Below are positions 18,752 to 28,257 of a DNA stretch of 64,000 nt, one piece after another. The DNA comes from Anaplasmataceae bacterium AB001_6. GTDB lineage: Bacteria > Pseudomonadota > Alphaproteobacteria > Rickettsiales > Anaplasmataceae. Positions within the stretch are counted from its first letter, which is position 1. Each line of letters starts with the position of its first letter. The notes beneath the pieces were generated by a model. It ran no database searches and was not told the DNA's origin. It saw only the letters and a list, made by a program, of their open reading frames with translations. The DNA lies in contig CP048228.1 in NCBI GenBank assembly GCA_020002265.1, positions 186,001 to 250,000 on the forward strand, in the 5' to 3' direction. Position numbers and translations under genes: made by a program.

Positions 18752-19990
18752 ATGAGAAAAAAAGGTATAACTTTTATTTTGGAAAATGGTGAAGAATTAT
18801 CTTTGTCAAAACTCGATGCTACATTTGGTCCAAGTGCTATAGATGTACGTGAATTATATAAGCGTACAGGGCTTTTCACTTATGATCCGGGTTTTTTTTC
18901 AACAGCATCTTGTAGATCATCAGTTGCTTTTATTGATGGTGATGAAGGAATATTGCGTTATCGTGGATTGGATATATCCAACATTGCAGAAAGTAAAAGC
19001 TTTTTGGAAGTAGCATATTTACTGTTTTACGGTGTGGAACCAAGTTCAGTTCAATTTGATGGTTTTTTGAATAAAGTGAAAAAGCATTCTTATCTTGATA
19101 AAGAAGTTGTGGATATGATTTTTAATCTTCCACCTGCTAGTCATCCAATGTCTATTATGATGTCTGCTTTTTCTGTTCTTTCATGCTTATATAAAGATCT
19201 TAGTATTGAAAATGCATATGCAATGGCTCTTGCAAAAGCTCCATATGTTGTTGCTGCCATTTATCACTTTTTAAATGGGGAAGAATTTAATTCTAATGAA
19301 TATAAGTATTCAGACTATTGTAAGAATTTATTGTATTTATTATTTCCCAGTTCAGATATCCCAGATGTCTTTGTGGATGCCATAAATAAGTTCTGTGTTT
19401 TACACGCTGATCATGAACAGAATGCTTCTACTTCTACTGCTAGAATGGTTGCTTCAACTCAAGTTCCGCCTTTGGCAGCAGTGACTGCAGCAATAGGAGC
19501 TCTTTGGGGAAAGGCTCATGGTGGAGCAAATGAATCTTTGCTATTAATGTTAAAAGAAATCAATAGCGTTGATGATGTGCCAGGTTTGATAGCAAGAGCA
19601 AAAGATCCTAATGATGATTTTAGAATAATGGGCTTTGGGCATCGAGTATATAAAAATTACGATCCTAGGGCAAAAATACTTAAAGACGTATGTCAAGATG
19701 TATTGCATGCAGCAGAAGTTCATTCAGGAGATGAAGCAGAGCTTTTTAAAATTGCTAATAAATTAGAAAGCATTGCATTAGAAGATGAATATTTTATAAG
19801 CAGAAAGTTATATCCCAATGTTGATTTTTATTCTGGGATTGTTATGAGAGCCATAGGTTTTCCAGTTAATATGTTTACTACTATGTTTGCCACGGCGCGT
19901 ATTGCAGGTTGGATGTCACAGGTCAATGAAATGCTTCTTGATGATGAACAAAAATTATACAGACCAAGACAACTTTACATAGGAAAATAA
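18752..19990 (+). CDS. gltA: Citrate synthase
   Basis: Condenses oxaloacetate and acetyl-CoA at the entry of the TCA cycle. 412 residues, the type-II bacterial hexameric class. Catalytic regions are visible: KAHGGANE (about 255-262), GFGHRVYKNYDPRA (about 293-306) and the late aspartate in YPNVDFYSG. The 279-bp upstream gap contains TATAAT about 20 bp before the ATG, without a clear -35 partner. Confidence 0.98.
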   Translation: MRKKGITFILENGEELSLSKLDATFGPSAIDVRELYKRTGLFTYDPGFFSTASCRSSVAFIDGDEGILRYRGLDISNIAESKSFLEVAYLLFYGVEPSSVQFDGFLNKVKKHSYLDKEVVDMIFNLPPASHPMSIMMSAFSVLSCLYKDLSIENAYAMALAKAPYVVAAIYHFLNGEEFNSNEYKYSDYCKNLLYLLFPSSDIPDVFVDAINKFCVLHADHEQNASTSTARMVASTQVPPLAAVTAAIGALWGKAHGGANESLLLMLKEINSVDDVPGLIARAKDPNDDFRIMGFGHRVYKNYDPRAKILKDVCQDVLHAAEVHSGDEAELFKIANKLESIALEDEYFISRKLYPNVDFYSGIVMRAIGFPVNMFTTMFATARIAGWMSQVNEMLLDDEQKLYRPRQLYIGK

Positions 19991-20161
19991 ACAAAAAGAT
20001 TCATTTATAGCTACTATACTGAGGTCAATGGAGTCCTAGTTCTTTCCAATTGATAGGTTTATCCGTCGTTGAAATAACTTAATAGTATATAGTTCAATTT
20101 TCTTCATCTGTTACCAGAATTTAAAAAATTAAACTTTAACATTTAATCTTTTAAAGATAAA

Positions 20162-20740
20162 ATGGCCTTTTATTTATTATATTTTATAAATATGGGAGAA
20201 GTATTATTGGAACTATTTAAAAAAATCATCAAATATGTACAAATATTTCAAAAATATCTAAGTAGTAAATTAACTATAGAATTGAAGATAGAAGATAAAG
20301 ATCCTTTTAAAGAGAACGGTTACAAAGATTTTGTTTTAGAAATGCGTAATAACACAGATCTTGATTGTTCTTTTAATGATGTTAATTTTGATCCCTTGAC
20401 TCGAATTCTTTTGATACAGTCAAGAACCGATGCTGGTGATGGAAAGAAGGAATCTACTTATTATTCTAGTGATATTTACAGTCCTACATTGAAAGCAGGA
20501 GATTGCTGGAGAATTTATTGTAGCTATTACGAGGTAAATGAATTTCATAAAAGGTATTCATCAATGGATACAAAAGGAAGAAAATCTTGGAAGCCAATAT
20601 TTAAAAGAAACTGTAAGAGTAAAAGAAAACGTATAACAAAAATAAAAATCTCTGCTGAGATGAAGAACTTCTTAAAAAAGCCATTTAAACCCATTCCAAC
20701 GATCAAAGAAATAGTGAACAAGGAGGTGAGTATTAAGTGA
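20162..20740 (+). CDS. Hypothetical protein, first of a possibly related pair
   Basis: 192 residues; no family recognised. A short amphipathic or weakly hydrophobic N-terminus precedes a soluble region and a Lys/Arg-rich segment (FKRNCKSKRKRITKIKIS). The segment FVLEMRNNTDLDCSFNDVNF (about 53-72) resembles LFLEIKNNSQEEIACWYENF in the next gene, suggesting a shared domain. Alternative starts exist at the internal ATG (20192). Downstream of gltA with a 171-bp gap. Confidence 0.6.
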   Translation: MAFYLLYFINMGEVLLELFKKIIKYVQIFQKYLSSKLTIELKIEDKDPFKENGYKDFVLEMRNNTDLDCSFNDVNFDPLTRILLIQSRTDAGDGKKESTYYSSDIYSPTLKAGDCWRIYCSYYEVNEFHKRYSSMDTKGRKSWKPIFKRNCKSKRKRITKIKISAEMKNFLKKPFKPIPTIKEIVNKEVSIK

Positions 20741-20866
20741 TTAGTAAAATGATTAATCATTTAAAAAAGCTAGTTCTTGTGGTGTGATATGATGCAGTAA
20801 TTAGGTTGTTTTGTTGCATTGTTTTGGATAAAATTAGCAATTATCAATTTTTAGGGGATCAAATTC

Positions 20867-21595
20867 TTGATAGATATTGGTGTTTTTATTAGAGCAGTAC
20901 TACCATGTGCAATGGCAAATAGTAAAATAGCTGCTCTGTGGCTGTGGAAGAAAATTATACGTCCTCAAATAAGAGGAAAATTAATAACAGTAGAGATTAA
21001 AGGTTTTAAGCATTGGCCAAAAGGAGAGAAGGGTTTTGATACTTCGCTGTCATATATTCATTCTGTGCCTTCTGATAATTTGAAAGTGCAAGATTGTGCC
21101 TTGCAAGTGCAACAATTGCTCATGGATGCTACGTATCCTCGGAGAGAAGTAAATGGTGTTACGTTTACTGCAAATTATCAAATGCAACAAAATTATAAAA
21201 TTCTGCCTTTATTTTTAGAGATTAAAAATAATTCACAAGAAGAAATCGCTTGTTGGTATGAAAATTTTGACTATGTAACAAAGAAGCTCTTTGGAAATCC
21301 TATATTAATGAAATGTAGAGAAGGTGAAATATCAGGAGAACTTATCGGCTATATGTGGTGTGATCGTCCTATTGATTTTCATGGCTTTCAAGTCTTTAGT
21401 GTTAAAGCCAATGGTGGTGCAGTAATAGTCTTTTTTGATGCCAAAGTATATGAGAATTATTTGGAACACTATGTTAAGAATAAAAAAGACAAATCTAGTA
21501 GATATAAAGCAACTTTATTTGTTAATAAAAATTATATCCCTATTAAATTTGATGAACGCGCTAAAAAAATAATAAATCACTATATGCAAAGTTAA
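20867..21595 (+). CDS. Hypothetical protein, second of a possibly related pair
   Basis: 242 residues starting with TTG, supported by an AGGGGA element 8-9 bp upstream. No family recognised. It is soluble, with mixed alpha/beta character. The segment LFLEIKNNSQEEIACWYENF (about 117-136) parallels a segment in the preceding gene. A basic KNKKDKSSRYK stretch lies near residue 207. It lies 126 bp after its neighbour and is convergent with the J-protein gene. Confidence 0.6.
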   Translation: MIDIGVFIRAVLPCAMANSKIAALWLWKKIIRPQIRGKLITVEIKGFKHWPKGEKGFDTSLSYIHSVPSDNLKVQDCALQVQQLLMDATYPRREVNGVTFTANYQMQQNYKILPLFLEIKNNSQEEIACWYENFDYVTKKLFGNPILMKCREGEISGELIGYMWCDRPIDFHGFQVFSVKANGGAVIVFFDAKVYENYLEHYVKNKKDKSSRYKATLFVNKNYIPIKFDERAKKIINHYMQS

Positions 21596-21608
21596 GCTGT
21601 GTATCTAT

Positions 21609-21974
21609 TTACTTTACTAATTTAATTATCTTATCTTTCGCTTTTGTTATCATATCTGATAAATAGTCAGAGCCACCTTTATCAGGATGGTTTGCTTTAA
21701 TAAGCTGATTAAATCTTTTTCTTACTTCCTGTTGAGTTTTGGGCATTTCTTTAAATCCTAGAATTTTTAATGCGGTCTCAACAGACATATCTGTTTTATT
21801 ATCACTATCTTTTTCGCGAAATTTTGAGGTATCAAAAACCCTAAAGATGCTGTATTTATCTATAAATAGAAGAATTTTATAGAGTTTTTCCTTATCATAT
21901 ATCCATAATATCCCTCCTAGCAAAGAGAGAATAGCTAAATATGCTAAGAAAAATATCAAAAAATTTACTACCAT
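21609..21974 (-). CDS. Membrane-anchored J-domain protein (TIM14/DnaJ-like)
   Basis: 121 residues: an N-terminal transmembrane helix (about 3-25), a linker, then a C-terminal J domain (about 60-121). The diagnostic HPDKGGSDYL loop (HPD motif) and the preceding VRKRFNQLIKAN helix are intact. This architecture matches bacterial homologues of the mitochondrial import co-chaperone TIM14/Pam18, common in alphaproteobacteria. It presumably stimulates DnaK at the inner membrane. The substrate is unknown. Confidence 0.88.
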   Translation of the reverse strand: MVVNFLIFFLAYLAILSLLGGILWIYDKEKLYKILLFIDKYSIFRVFDTSKFREKDSDNKTDMSVETALKILGFKEMPKTQQEVRKRFNQLIKANHPDKGGSDYLSDMITKAKDKIIKLVK

Positions 21975-22192
21975 ATATTGGTTTCAAAATAATACCCGCT
22001 GAGAGTAATATATCATCCTTTTATTATTTTTTAAATATAAGCGCATTGTAGGTATGATCTATATAAGATAGTAGTGCAATATGAATTAAATATCAAAATT
22101 TTAATTTTTGTACTGTCTATTATTGATGATTGATGTTTGTTTTGTTAACATAGTACGGTTAAGCAGGTTTGTCTTATTGGAATTTTATACTT

Positions 22193-22837
22193 ATGTTTAT
22201 ACAAACTGTGGATACTCCTAATCCAAATACACTAAAATTTGTAACTGAAGTTCCTGTAATTGATGGAAAGGATTCTTTTTTTATCCGTGCTATTGATAAA
22301 AATAAACTAGATCACGATTTGGTTAAGGCTCTTTTTGAACTTGATTTTGTTGAAAGTATCTTCCTTTCTCCAGATTTTTTAACCGTGACAAAAAAAGAAA
22401 ATGCATTCTGGGATTTTATAAAACCAGAGATACTTGAGATAATAGCAAGCTTTTGTTCTAAAATAGCTTATGATAAAAAATCTAATGTTACGGAAAATAA
22501 TGAAGAGATATCTGAACAAAATGATGCTTTATTGGAGTGTGAATTTGACCCTGCAGATTCAGAAATTGTTTCACAGATTAATGATGTTATAGAGAAAAAT
22601 ATTAGGCCCGCCCTGTGGCAAGATGGGGGCAATTTAATATTCAAAAAATATGCAGAAAAGTGTGTCTATGTTATATTGCAAGGTGCATGTGTAGGTTGTC
22701 CAAGTTCCACAATAACACTTAAGCAGGGTGTAGAAAGCTTGCTTAGATATTATTTTCCTGAAAAAGTAAATGAGGTGGTTGCCTTGCCTCATGATGTTGA
22801 AGATCTGGAGAATTATATTGCATCTAATGGTGAGTAA
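22193..22837 (+). CDS. NifU/Nfu-type iron-sulfur cluster scaffold
   Basis: Delivers Fe-S clusters to apoproteins. The N-terminal Nfu domain begins FIQTVDTPNPNTLKFVTEVP. The C-terminal NifU domain carries the cluster-binding CVGCPSSTITLKQGVESLL. Together they match alphaproteobacterial and mitochondrial NFU1. The frame extends to a TTG at 22169. The ATG at 22193 gives the family's normal beginning and about 214 residues. It lies 6 bp before prs. Aconitase and the Rieske protein in this window are possible clients. Confidence 0.93.
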   Translation: MFIQTVDTPNPNTLKFVTEVPVIDGKDSFFIRAIDKNKLDHDLVKALFELDFVESIFLSPDFLTVTKKENAFWDFIKPEILEIIASFCSKIAYDKKSNVTENNEEISEQNDALLECEFDPADSEIVSQINDVIEKNIRPALWQDGGNLIFKKYAEKCVYVILQGACVGCPSSTITLKQGVESLLRYYFPEKVNEVVALPHDVEDLENYIASNGE

Positions 22838-22843
22838 AATATT

Positions 22844-23773
22844 ATGCATGTTTTTCTTGGAAATAATAATGATGTTTTAATCAACAATATTGTTGCATCT
22901 TATGAAAATTCAGATGAATTCAAAAATTATTTGACAGTACAAAAAGTTTTGCATAAGCAATTTGCCGATGGTGAGAACTACACAAGGCTTGATGATCAGT
23001 TTGTATATAATGAAGATGTAACTCTGTTAGAAACTTTATCCAATGATAGCGCTGTAATTAATCTGATGCTTATGATAGATGCAGTTTCTCGTCTTAGGCC
23101 TAGGAGTTTAAATATTTTTATCCCTTACATGGGATACGCTAGACAAGATAGAGTGAATGCTTCTGGTGAAGCTATTTCGGTAGCTGTATTATTTAGAATG
23201 TTATCGGAGTATTATCCGGTGCGTAATTTCAATTTTATTGATATTCATAATCCAAATTCTCTTACTATTCTTAGAAATTGTCAGGTTAATAATCTTAATC
23301 TTTCTGAGTTATTTATCAAAGAAATAAGAAAATCTATTGGCAAAGATGGTGTGGTTGTTGCTCCGGATTTTGGTTCCATTAAACGTAGCAGAGATTTGGC
23401 AAAGCAATTATCTTTTCCGGTTGCATTAATTGAAAAACAGAGAGATTTGTCTTCTGGTGATGTTGATATGATCTCTATTAGAGGTGATATCAAAGGTAGA
23501 AATTGTATCATATACGATGATATGGTTGATTCTGCAGGGACTCTTTGTAAGGCTGCTGATATGCTGAAAAAAAATGGCGCAAAAAAAATCTTTGCATGTT
23601 TGACACATGGTATATTTTCTGGACAAGCTTGTGAGAGCATCCAGAATTCCAGCTTAGAAGGTGTGTTTGTTACTAATACAAGAGACTGTTCGATTGCTGT
23701 TGCTAAATGTTCAAAAATTAAACTTTTGGACGTTTCTTCTTTTATTTTAAATTCCATTATTCGTTATTTATAA
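22844..23773 (+). CDS. prs: Ribose-phosphate pyrophosphokinase (PRPP synthase)
   Basis: Makes PRPP from ribose-5-phosphate and ATP for nucleotide synthesis. 309 residues, usual length. Conserved regions include FADGE (about 41-45), IPYMGYARQDR (about 89-99) and the PRPP-binding loop IIYDDMVDSAGTL. The canonical VDDmIdTaGT reads YDDMVDSAGT, a mild divergence. Rickettsia lack this gene, while Anaplasmataceae and some Midichloriaceae keep it. Together with purA at 58.6 kb it suggests retained purine synthesis. Confidence 0.92.
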   Translation: MHVFLGNNNDVLINNIVASYENSDEFKNYLTVQKVLHKQFADGENYTRLDDQFVYNEDVTLLETLSNDSAVINLMLMIDAVSRLRPRSLNIFIPYMGYARQDRVNASGEAISVAVLFRMLSEYYPVRNFNFIDIHNPNSLTILRNCQVNNLNLSELFIKEIRKSIGKDGVVVAPDFGSIKRSRDLAKQLSFPVALIEKQRDLSSGDVDMISIRGDIKGRNCIIYDDMVDSAGTLCKAADMLKKNGAKKIFACLTHGIFSGQACESIQNSSLEGVFVTNTRDCSIAVAKCSKIKLLDVSSFILNSIIRYL

Positions 23774-23780
23774 TCTTTGT

Positions 23781-25766
23781 ATGAAGGCTTTTTCAAAGGT
23801 GTTGATCGCCAATAGAGGTGAGATAGCATGTCGAATCGTTAAGACTCTTAAAAATATGAATATAAAGAGTGTCGTGATGTATTCTAATATTGATCATAAC
23901 GCTCCTCATGTTTTGGAGGCTGATGAAGCATATCCCTTAAATGGTGACTTGTGTCAAGATAGCTATCTTAATGAAGATAAGGTTTTTGATATTATTCAAA
24001 AAAGTGGTGCGGATGCTGTACATCCGGGGTACGGATTTTTTTCAGAGAATGCAAAATTTGCTAAAAGAATAGAAAGTGAAGGCATTGTTTTTATCGGTCC
24101 TAGCTCTAAAATAATTAACCTTATGGGAGATAAAATCAACTCTAAAAAAGTTGCAAAAGAATCTGGCGTATCTATTGCTGAAGGTTATCTTGGGACAATT
24201 GATTCTGATAAACATGCTTTGGAGATTGCTAATAATGTAGGTTATCCAATTATACTTAAAGCTTCTGCTGGCGGCGGAGGGAGAGGTATTAGAGTTTGTT
24301 ATTCAGATGAGGACTTGCTGAATGATTTGCCAATAGTGAAAACGGAAGCTCTTAATTCTTTTAAGGATGATTCTCTTTTTATAGAGCGTTATATTGAGCG
24401 GCCAAGACATATTGAAATACAAGTTGTAGCAGATAAGTTCGGGAATGTTTTATGCCTAGGGGAGCGTGAATGCTCTATACAGAGGCGTTATCAAAAAATA
24501 ATAGAGGAAGCTCCTAGCTGCTTTGTGACAAAGGACGTTAGAAAGGAAATGTATAAACAAGTTAAAAATTTAGTTTCAAAAATTGGTTATTATTCTGCCG
24601 GAACAGTGGAATTTTTAATGGATCATGAGCGAAATTTTTTCTTTTCTGAGATGAATACTAGAATACAAGTAGAGCATCCAGTTACTGAGCTTGTTACTGG
24701 CTTTGACATTATCAAACAAATGATAGAAATAGCACAAGGGAAAGAATTATTAATCAAACAAAAAGATGTGAAGATAAAGGGCGCTGCAATAGAAGCGCGA
24801 GTTTATGCTGAAGATCCATATAATTGTTTTGCACCTACTAGAGGTTTAATCAGTAATTATGCAGAACCTGATTCAGTCAGAATAGATTCAGCAGTGAATA
24901 ATGGTTGTGAGGTCAGTGTATTTTATGACCCTATGATAGCCAAAGTTTGTACTTACGGCTCAGATAGAGAATCTGCGATTAAATTGATGAATACTGCTTT
25001 GAATAAATTTAGCGTTGGTACTCTCATTAATAATATTACTTTCTTACAAGAAATTGTTAATCACAAAAAATTTAAAGACGGAGATCTACATACAGGCTTT
25101 TTAGATGAGATTTTTCCTTCTGGGGTGATGAGAAAAAAAATACCTTTGGATACTGATATCATATCAAAATTAATGTTTGTCTGTGTTGCTATAAGGATAA
25201 GAAATATTCTTAAAGATTCAGATGTAGAGTTAGCAAGCTTAATAGGAGATTGGTATTTGATTGTTGATGATGAGCATTTACAAGTGAGCTTCTTAAATCT
25301 TGCTAAAGATGGAGTTTTTTCATTTTCTTATGATGATAAAAAATATGATTTGATAATTAAAAGTTATAGTAATTATATCGTGAATTGTTGTCTAGTAGGC
25401 CATAAAGATGTTGCTTTCAAGTTGTTTAAAGGCAGTAACAATTTTTCTTTTATCATAGAATATGATTGTCTCAGAACAGATATCATGACATTACAGAAAA
25501 ATGAATTTGATGCTTTAGATATTGTGAAAAACAATGTGGCGGATTCTGATTTATCAAATGTAGTGAGTTCTCCTATGTGTGGTTTAATTAAAAATATCTA
25601 TGTAAAATCTGGAGATAGTATAGATTTGGGACAACCACTATTTGTTATTGAAGCTATGAAATCACTTAATTCTTTTACAGCAGAAAAATCTGGGATAGTA
25701 GAAGAGGTATGTTTTAAAGAGGGAGAATTGGTATCAGATGATGATGTTATAATTAGATTGCAATGA
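23781..25766 (+). CDS. pccA: Propionyl-CoA carboxylase alpha chain (biotin carboxylase plus biotin carrier)
   Basis: Biotin-dependent carboxylase subunit that carboxylates biotin with ATP and bicarbonate. 661 residues: biotin carboxylase domain (about 1-450, beginning FSKVLIANRGEIACRIV, with the ATP-binding loop KASAGGGGRGIR), a BT linker domain, and a C-terminal biotinyl domain. The biotin site reads EAMKS rather than the usual EAMKM; the acceptor lysine is intact. The carboxyltransferase partner (pccB) is not in the window. It starts 7 bp after prs. Confidence 0.93.
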   Translation: MKAFSKVLIANRGEIACRIVKTLKNMNIKSVVMYSNIDHNAPHVLEADEAYPLNGDLCQDSYLNEDKVFDIIQKSGADAVHPGYGFFSENAKFAKRIESEGIVFIGPSSKIINLMGDKINSKKVAKESGVSIAEGYLGTIDSDKHALEIANNVGYPIILKASAGGGGRGIRVCYSDEDLLNDLPIVKTEALNSFKDDSLFIERYIERPRHIEIQVVADKFGNVLCLGERECSIQRRYQKIIEEAPSCFVTKDVRKEMYKQVKNLVSKIGYYSAGTVEFLMDHERNFFFSEMNTRIQVEHPVTELVTGFDIIKQMIEIAQGKELLIKQKDVKIKGAAIEARVYAEDPYNCFAPTRGLISNYAEPDSVRIDSAVNNGCEVSVFYDPMIAKVCTYGSDRESAIKLMNTALNKFSVGTLINNITFLQEIVNHKKFKDGDLHTGFLDEIFPSGVMRKKIPLDTDIISKLMFVCVAIRIRNILKDSDVELASLIGDWYLIVDDEHLQVSFLNLAKDGVFSFSYDDKKYDLIIKSYSNYIVNCCLVGHKDVAFKLFKGSNNFSFIIEYDCLRTDIMTLQKNEFDALDIVKNNVADSDLSNVVSSPMCGLIKNIYVKSGDSIDLGQPLFVIEAMKSLNSFTAEKSGIVEEVCFKEGELVSDDDVIIRLQ

Positions 25767-25822
25767 TGATCAATTGTATTTGTTAACAATAGGGCAATTT
25801 CATTAAACAAGAGTCTATATTT

Positions 25823-25839
25823 CTGATAGCAATTATCAG
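25823..25839. terminator. Weak hairpin between convergent pccA and aspS
   Basis: CTGATA and TATCAG pair over 6 bp around GCAAT in the 155-bp gap between the two convergent genes. There is no T-run, so function is uncertain. I see no gene in this gap. Confidence 0.25.
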
Positions 25840-25921
25840 GAGGGTTGCACACACTAGTCCCACGCTCTGGGTTAGATATTGATATATGTAATATTAAACA
25901 AACAATTCGGTTACATTAACA

Positions 25922-27703
25922 TTAATTGGTCTTTTTTGTTAGTGTAATATTTAATTCTTTTAATTGTTTCTCTGATACTGTTGATGGTGCCCCCATCATT
26001 AAATCTTCACCCTTTTGATTCAGCGGAAAACATATCACTTCTCTTATATTTTTTGCTCCTGAAAGAAGCATGATGATTCTATCTATTCCTGGAGCTAAAC
26101 CACCGTGAGGAGGGGCCCCAAATTTGAAAGCATTATATAGACTCGGGAATTTTGATGCCAATTCACCATCTTTATATCCAGCGATTTTAAATGCTTCTTC
26201 TAATACATCAAGTTTATGATTTCTAATTGCACCACTTGATAACTCTACGCCATTACAGACAATATCGTATTGATAAGCAAGGATATCTAAGGGATCTTTT
26301 TCTTTTAAAGATTGTAGACCGCCTTGTGGCATAGAGAAGGGGTTATGGAAGAAATCAACATGTCTTTTGGTTTCATCATATTGGAAATAAGGGAAATCTG
26401 TAATCCAACAAAATTTGAATAGATTCTCATCTATTAAACCTAGCTCTGTCCCCAGATTCTTTCTAACTTCTCCGGCAATATAATGTGCTTTTTCAGAATT
26501 ATCGCAAGAGAAAAATACAGCATCACCCGGTTTAATCTTAGTAATTTCTTTTAGTTTATTTATTTTATCAGGAGTCAAGAATTTTGCGATGGGCCCTTTT
26601 GCTTCTCCTTCAGAATTAAAATTTATATACCCTAATCCTGAAGCCTGAAGTTCTGTAATCGCATAATTTATCTTTTTATCGAAGAAACTTCTAGGATGAT
26701 TGCCTGTTCCTGGTGCTGGGATAGCTTTTACTATCATTCCTTTTTCAATACTTTTTTTGAAGATAGAAAATTCCGAATCTGCAAATATGTCTGTTACCTC
26801 AGATAATTCAATGCTGTTTCTTAAATCAGGTTTATCTGTGCCGTATTTCGCAATTGATTCTCGAAATGGAATTTGGATAAAATCCTCATCTATTGTTTTA
26901 TCTTTCAGATATTTTTTAAATATCTTTAATAGTAATTTCTCAAAGATGGAAAATATTTCATTTTGCTCTACAAAAGCCATTTCCACATCTAATTGATAGA
27001 ATTCACCAGGTGAGCGATCTGCTCTTGAATCTTCATCTCTGAAACAGGGTGCTATTTGATAATATCTATCAAAGCCAGAAACCATAAGCAATTGTTTAAA
27101 TATTTGTGGTGCTTGAGGTAATGCATAAAATTTGCCCTTGTTTATTCTACTAGGCACAAGATAATCTCTTGCACCTTCTGGAGAAGAAGAGGTTAAAATA
27201 GGAGTCTGTACTTCAAGGAATTTATTTTCTGTCATAAATTGCCTTATATCATTTAGAACGCTTGCACGAAGATTCATGTTGTTCTTCATTTTTTCTCGTC
27301 TAAGATCTAAAAATCTGTACTTTAGCCTTATTTCTTCAGAATAATTATCTTCAGATGCTATAGGGAGAGGTAATACATCTGCTCTTGATTCAACATGAAA
27401 TTTCTCAATTTCCAGCTCTATTTTACCATTTGGGATAGATTCATTGATTGTTTCAGGACTTCTTGATCTTATTTTTCCTTCTATGGTTACAACACTTTCT
27501 ATTCTAATAGAAGAGATAGTTTCAAAATCATTATGTTTTTCATTGCACACGGTTTGTAAAATGCCATAGTAATCACGAATATCAAGGAATAATAATCCGC
27601 CATGATCTCTTTTATGAAATATCCATCCTGATATCTTTAGGCTCTTTCCAACATCACTCTCTGTAATCTCAGCCAGATTAATATCTCTGTAACAATTGTT
27701 CAT
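25922..27703 (-). CDS. aspS: Aspartyl-tRNA synthetase
   Basis: Class II synthetase charging tRNA-Asp, and probably tRNA-Asn in species lacking AsnRS. 593 residues, the bacterial type with a GAD insertion domain. Visible: the N-terminal anticodon-binding domain (GWIFHKRDHGGLLFLDIRD), motif 2 (FRDEDSRADRSPGEFYQLDV) and motif 3 near the end (GGLAPGIDRIIMLL). The SPGEF variant of motif 2 is normal in alphaproteobacteria. It is divergent from fliL. Confidence 0.97.
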   Translation of the reverse strand: MNNCYRDINLAEITESDVGKSLKISGWIFHKRDHGGLLFLDIRDYYGILQTVCNEKHNDFETISSIRIESVVTIEGKIRSRSPETINESIPNGKIELEIEKFHVESRADVLPLPIASEDNYSEEIRLKYRFLDLRREKMKNNMNLRASVLNDIRQFMTENKFLEVQTPILTSSSPEGARDYLVPSRINKGKFYALPQAPQIFKQLLMVSGFDRYYQIAPCFRDEDSRADRSPGEFYQLDVEMAFVEQNEIFSIFEKLLLKIFKKYLKDKTIDEDFIQIPFRESIAKYGTDKPDLRNSIELSEVTDIFADSEFSIFKKSIEKGMIVKAIPAPGTGNHPRSFFDKKINYAITELQASGLGYINFNSEGEAKGPIAKFLTPDKINKLKEITKIKPGDAVFFSCDNSEKAHYIAGEVRKNLGTELGLIDENLFKFCWITDFPYFQYDETKRHVDFFHNPFSMPQGGLQSLKEKDPLDILAYQYDIVCNGVELSSGAIRNHKLDVLEEAFKIAGYKDGELASKFPSLYNAFKFGAPPHGGLAPGIDRIIMLLSGAKNIREVICFPLNQKGEDLMMGAPSTVSEKQLKELNITLTKKTN

Positions 27704-27828
27704 TCCAATACAAAAAAACTTCTATACTGAAAATGATAAGGCAAAAATATCTTTTTTACTATTGATCTTCATTATTTATTATATAATTTAATAGATGTTT
27801 GTATTTCTCTAATTATTTGAATTTGTTT

Positions 27829-28236
27829 ATGCTTGGTTTAAAAAAGGTTAATTTAATATTCCTAGCTGTGGTAATTTCTTGTATGCTGGGTGCCGCATTC
27901 GGGACAAAATATGTTATGGATCTCTATGATAGTAAAAAAGGCCCTTTTTTTTATTCTGTAAAGATCTTTGATGTTAATCTGGATCAAGGAAAAGAATTAT
28001 TGCAGATTAAGATCTCGATAGAATTGGATAATATGTTGGATTTGAAGGCTATAAAAAAATTCGATCCATATATAAGAGATATGTGTTTGAAATATTTTAC
28101 TGCTCTTAGACCTGCAGATTTACACGGAAGTAATGCATTGTACATCATGAGAGAAGAACTAATGTTGCGACTTAATAAAGCGGTGCAGCCTACAGTAGTA
28201 AAAAATATACTTTTCGAAGAGATAATGACGGGCTGA
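27829..28236 (+). CDS. fliL: Flagellar basal-body protein FliL
   Basis: Single-pass inner-membrane protein near the flagellar stator. About 135 residues from the ATG at 27829; an upstream TTG at 27799 is less likely. It has an N-terminal transmembrane helix (LIFLAVVISCMLGAAFG), then a soluble domain with the family pattern: a FDVNLDQGKELLQIKISIEL strand and a C-terminal NILFEEIMTG (normally VlFTefvvQ). FliL alone is weakly conserved, but fliM and a DUF6468 gene follow directly, the standard alphaproteobacterial flagellar order. Confidence 0.8.
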   Translation: MLGLKKVNLIFLAVVISCMLGAAFGTKYVMDLYDSKKGPFFYSVKIFDVNLDQGKELLQIKISIELDNMLDLKAIKKFDPYIRDMCLKYFTALRPADLHGSNALYIMREELMLRLNKAVQPTVVKNILFEEIMTG

Positions 28237-28257
28237 TAATTGTGCTTTTTTAATTAG

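Noticed and set aside
25767-25921. Possible tRNA in the pccA/aspS gap (a GGTTGCACAC...CTCTGGGTTAG stretch)
   Set aside because: No acceptor-stem pairing, no T-loop consensus and wrong arm spacing.
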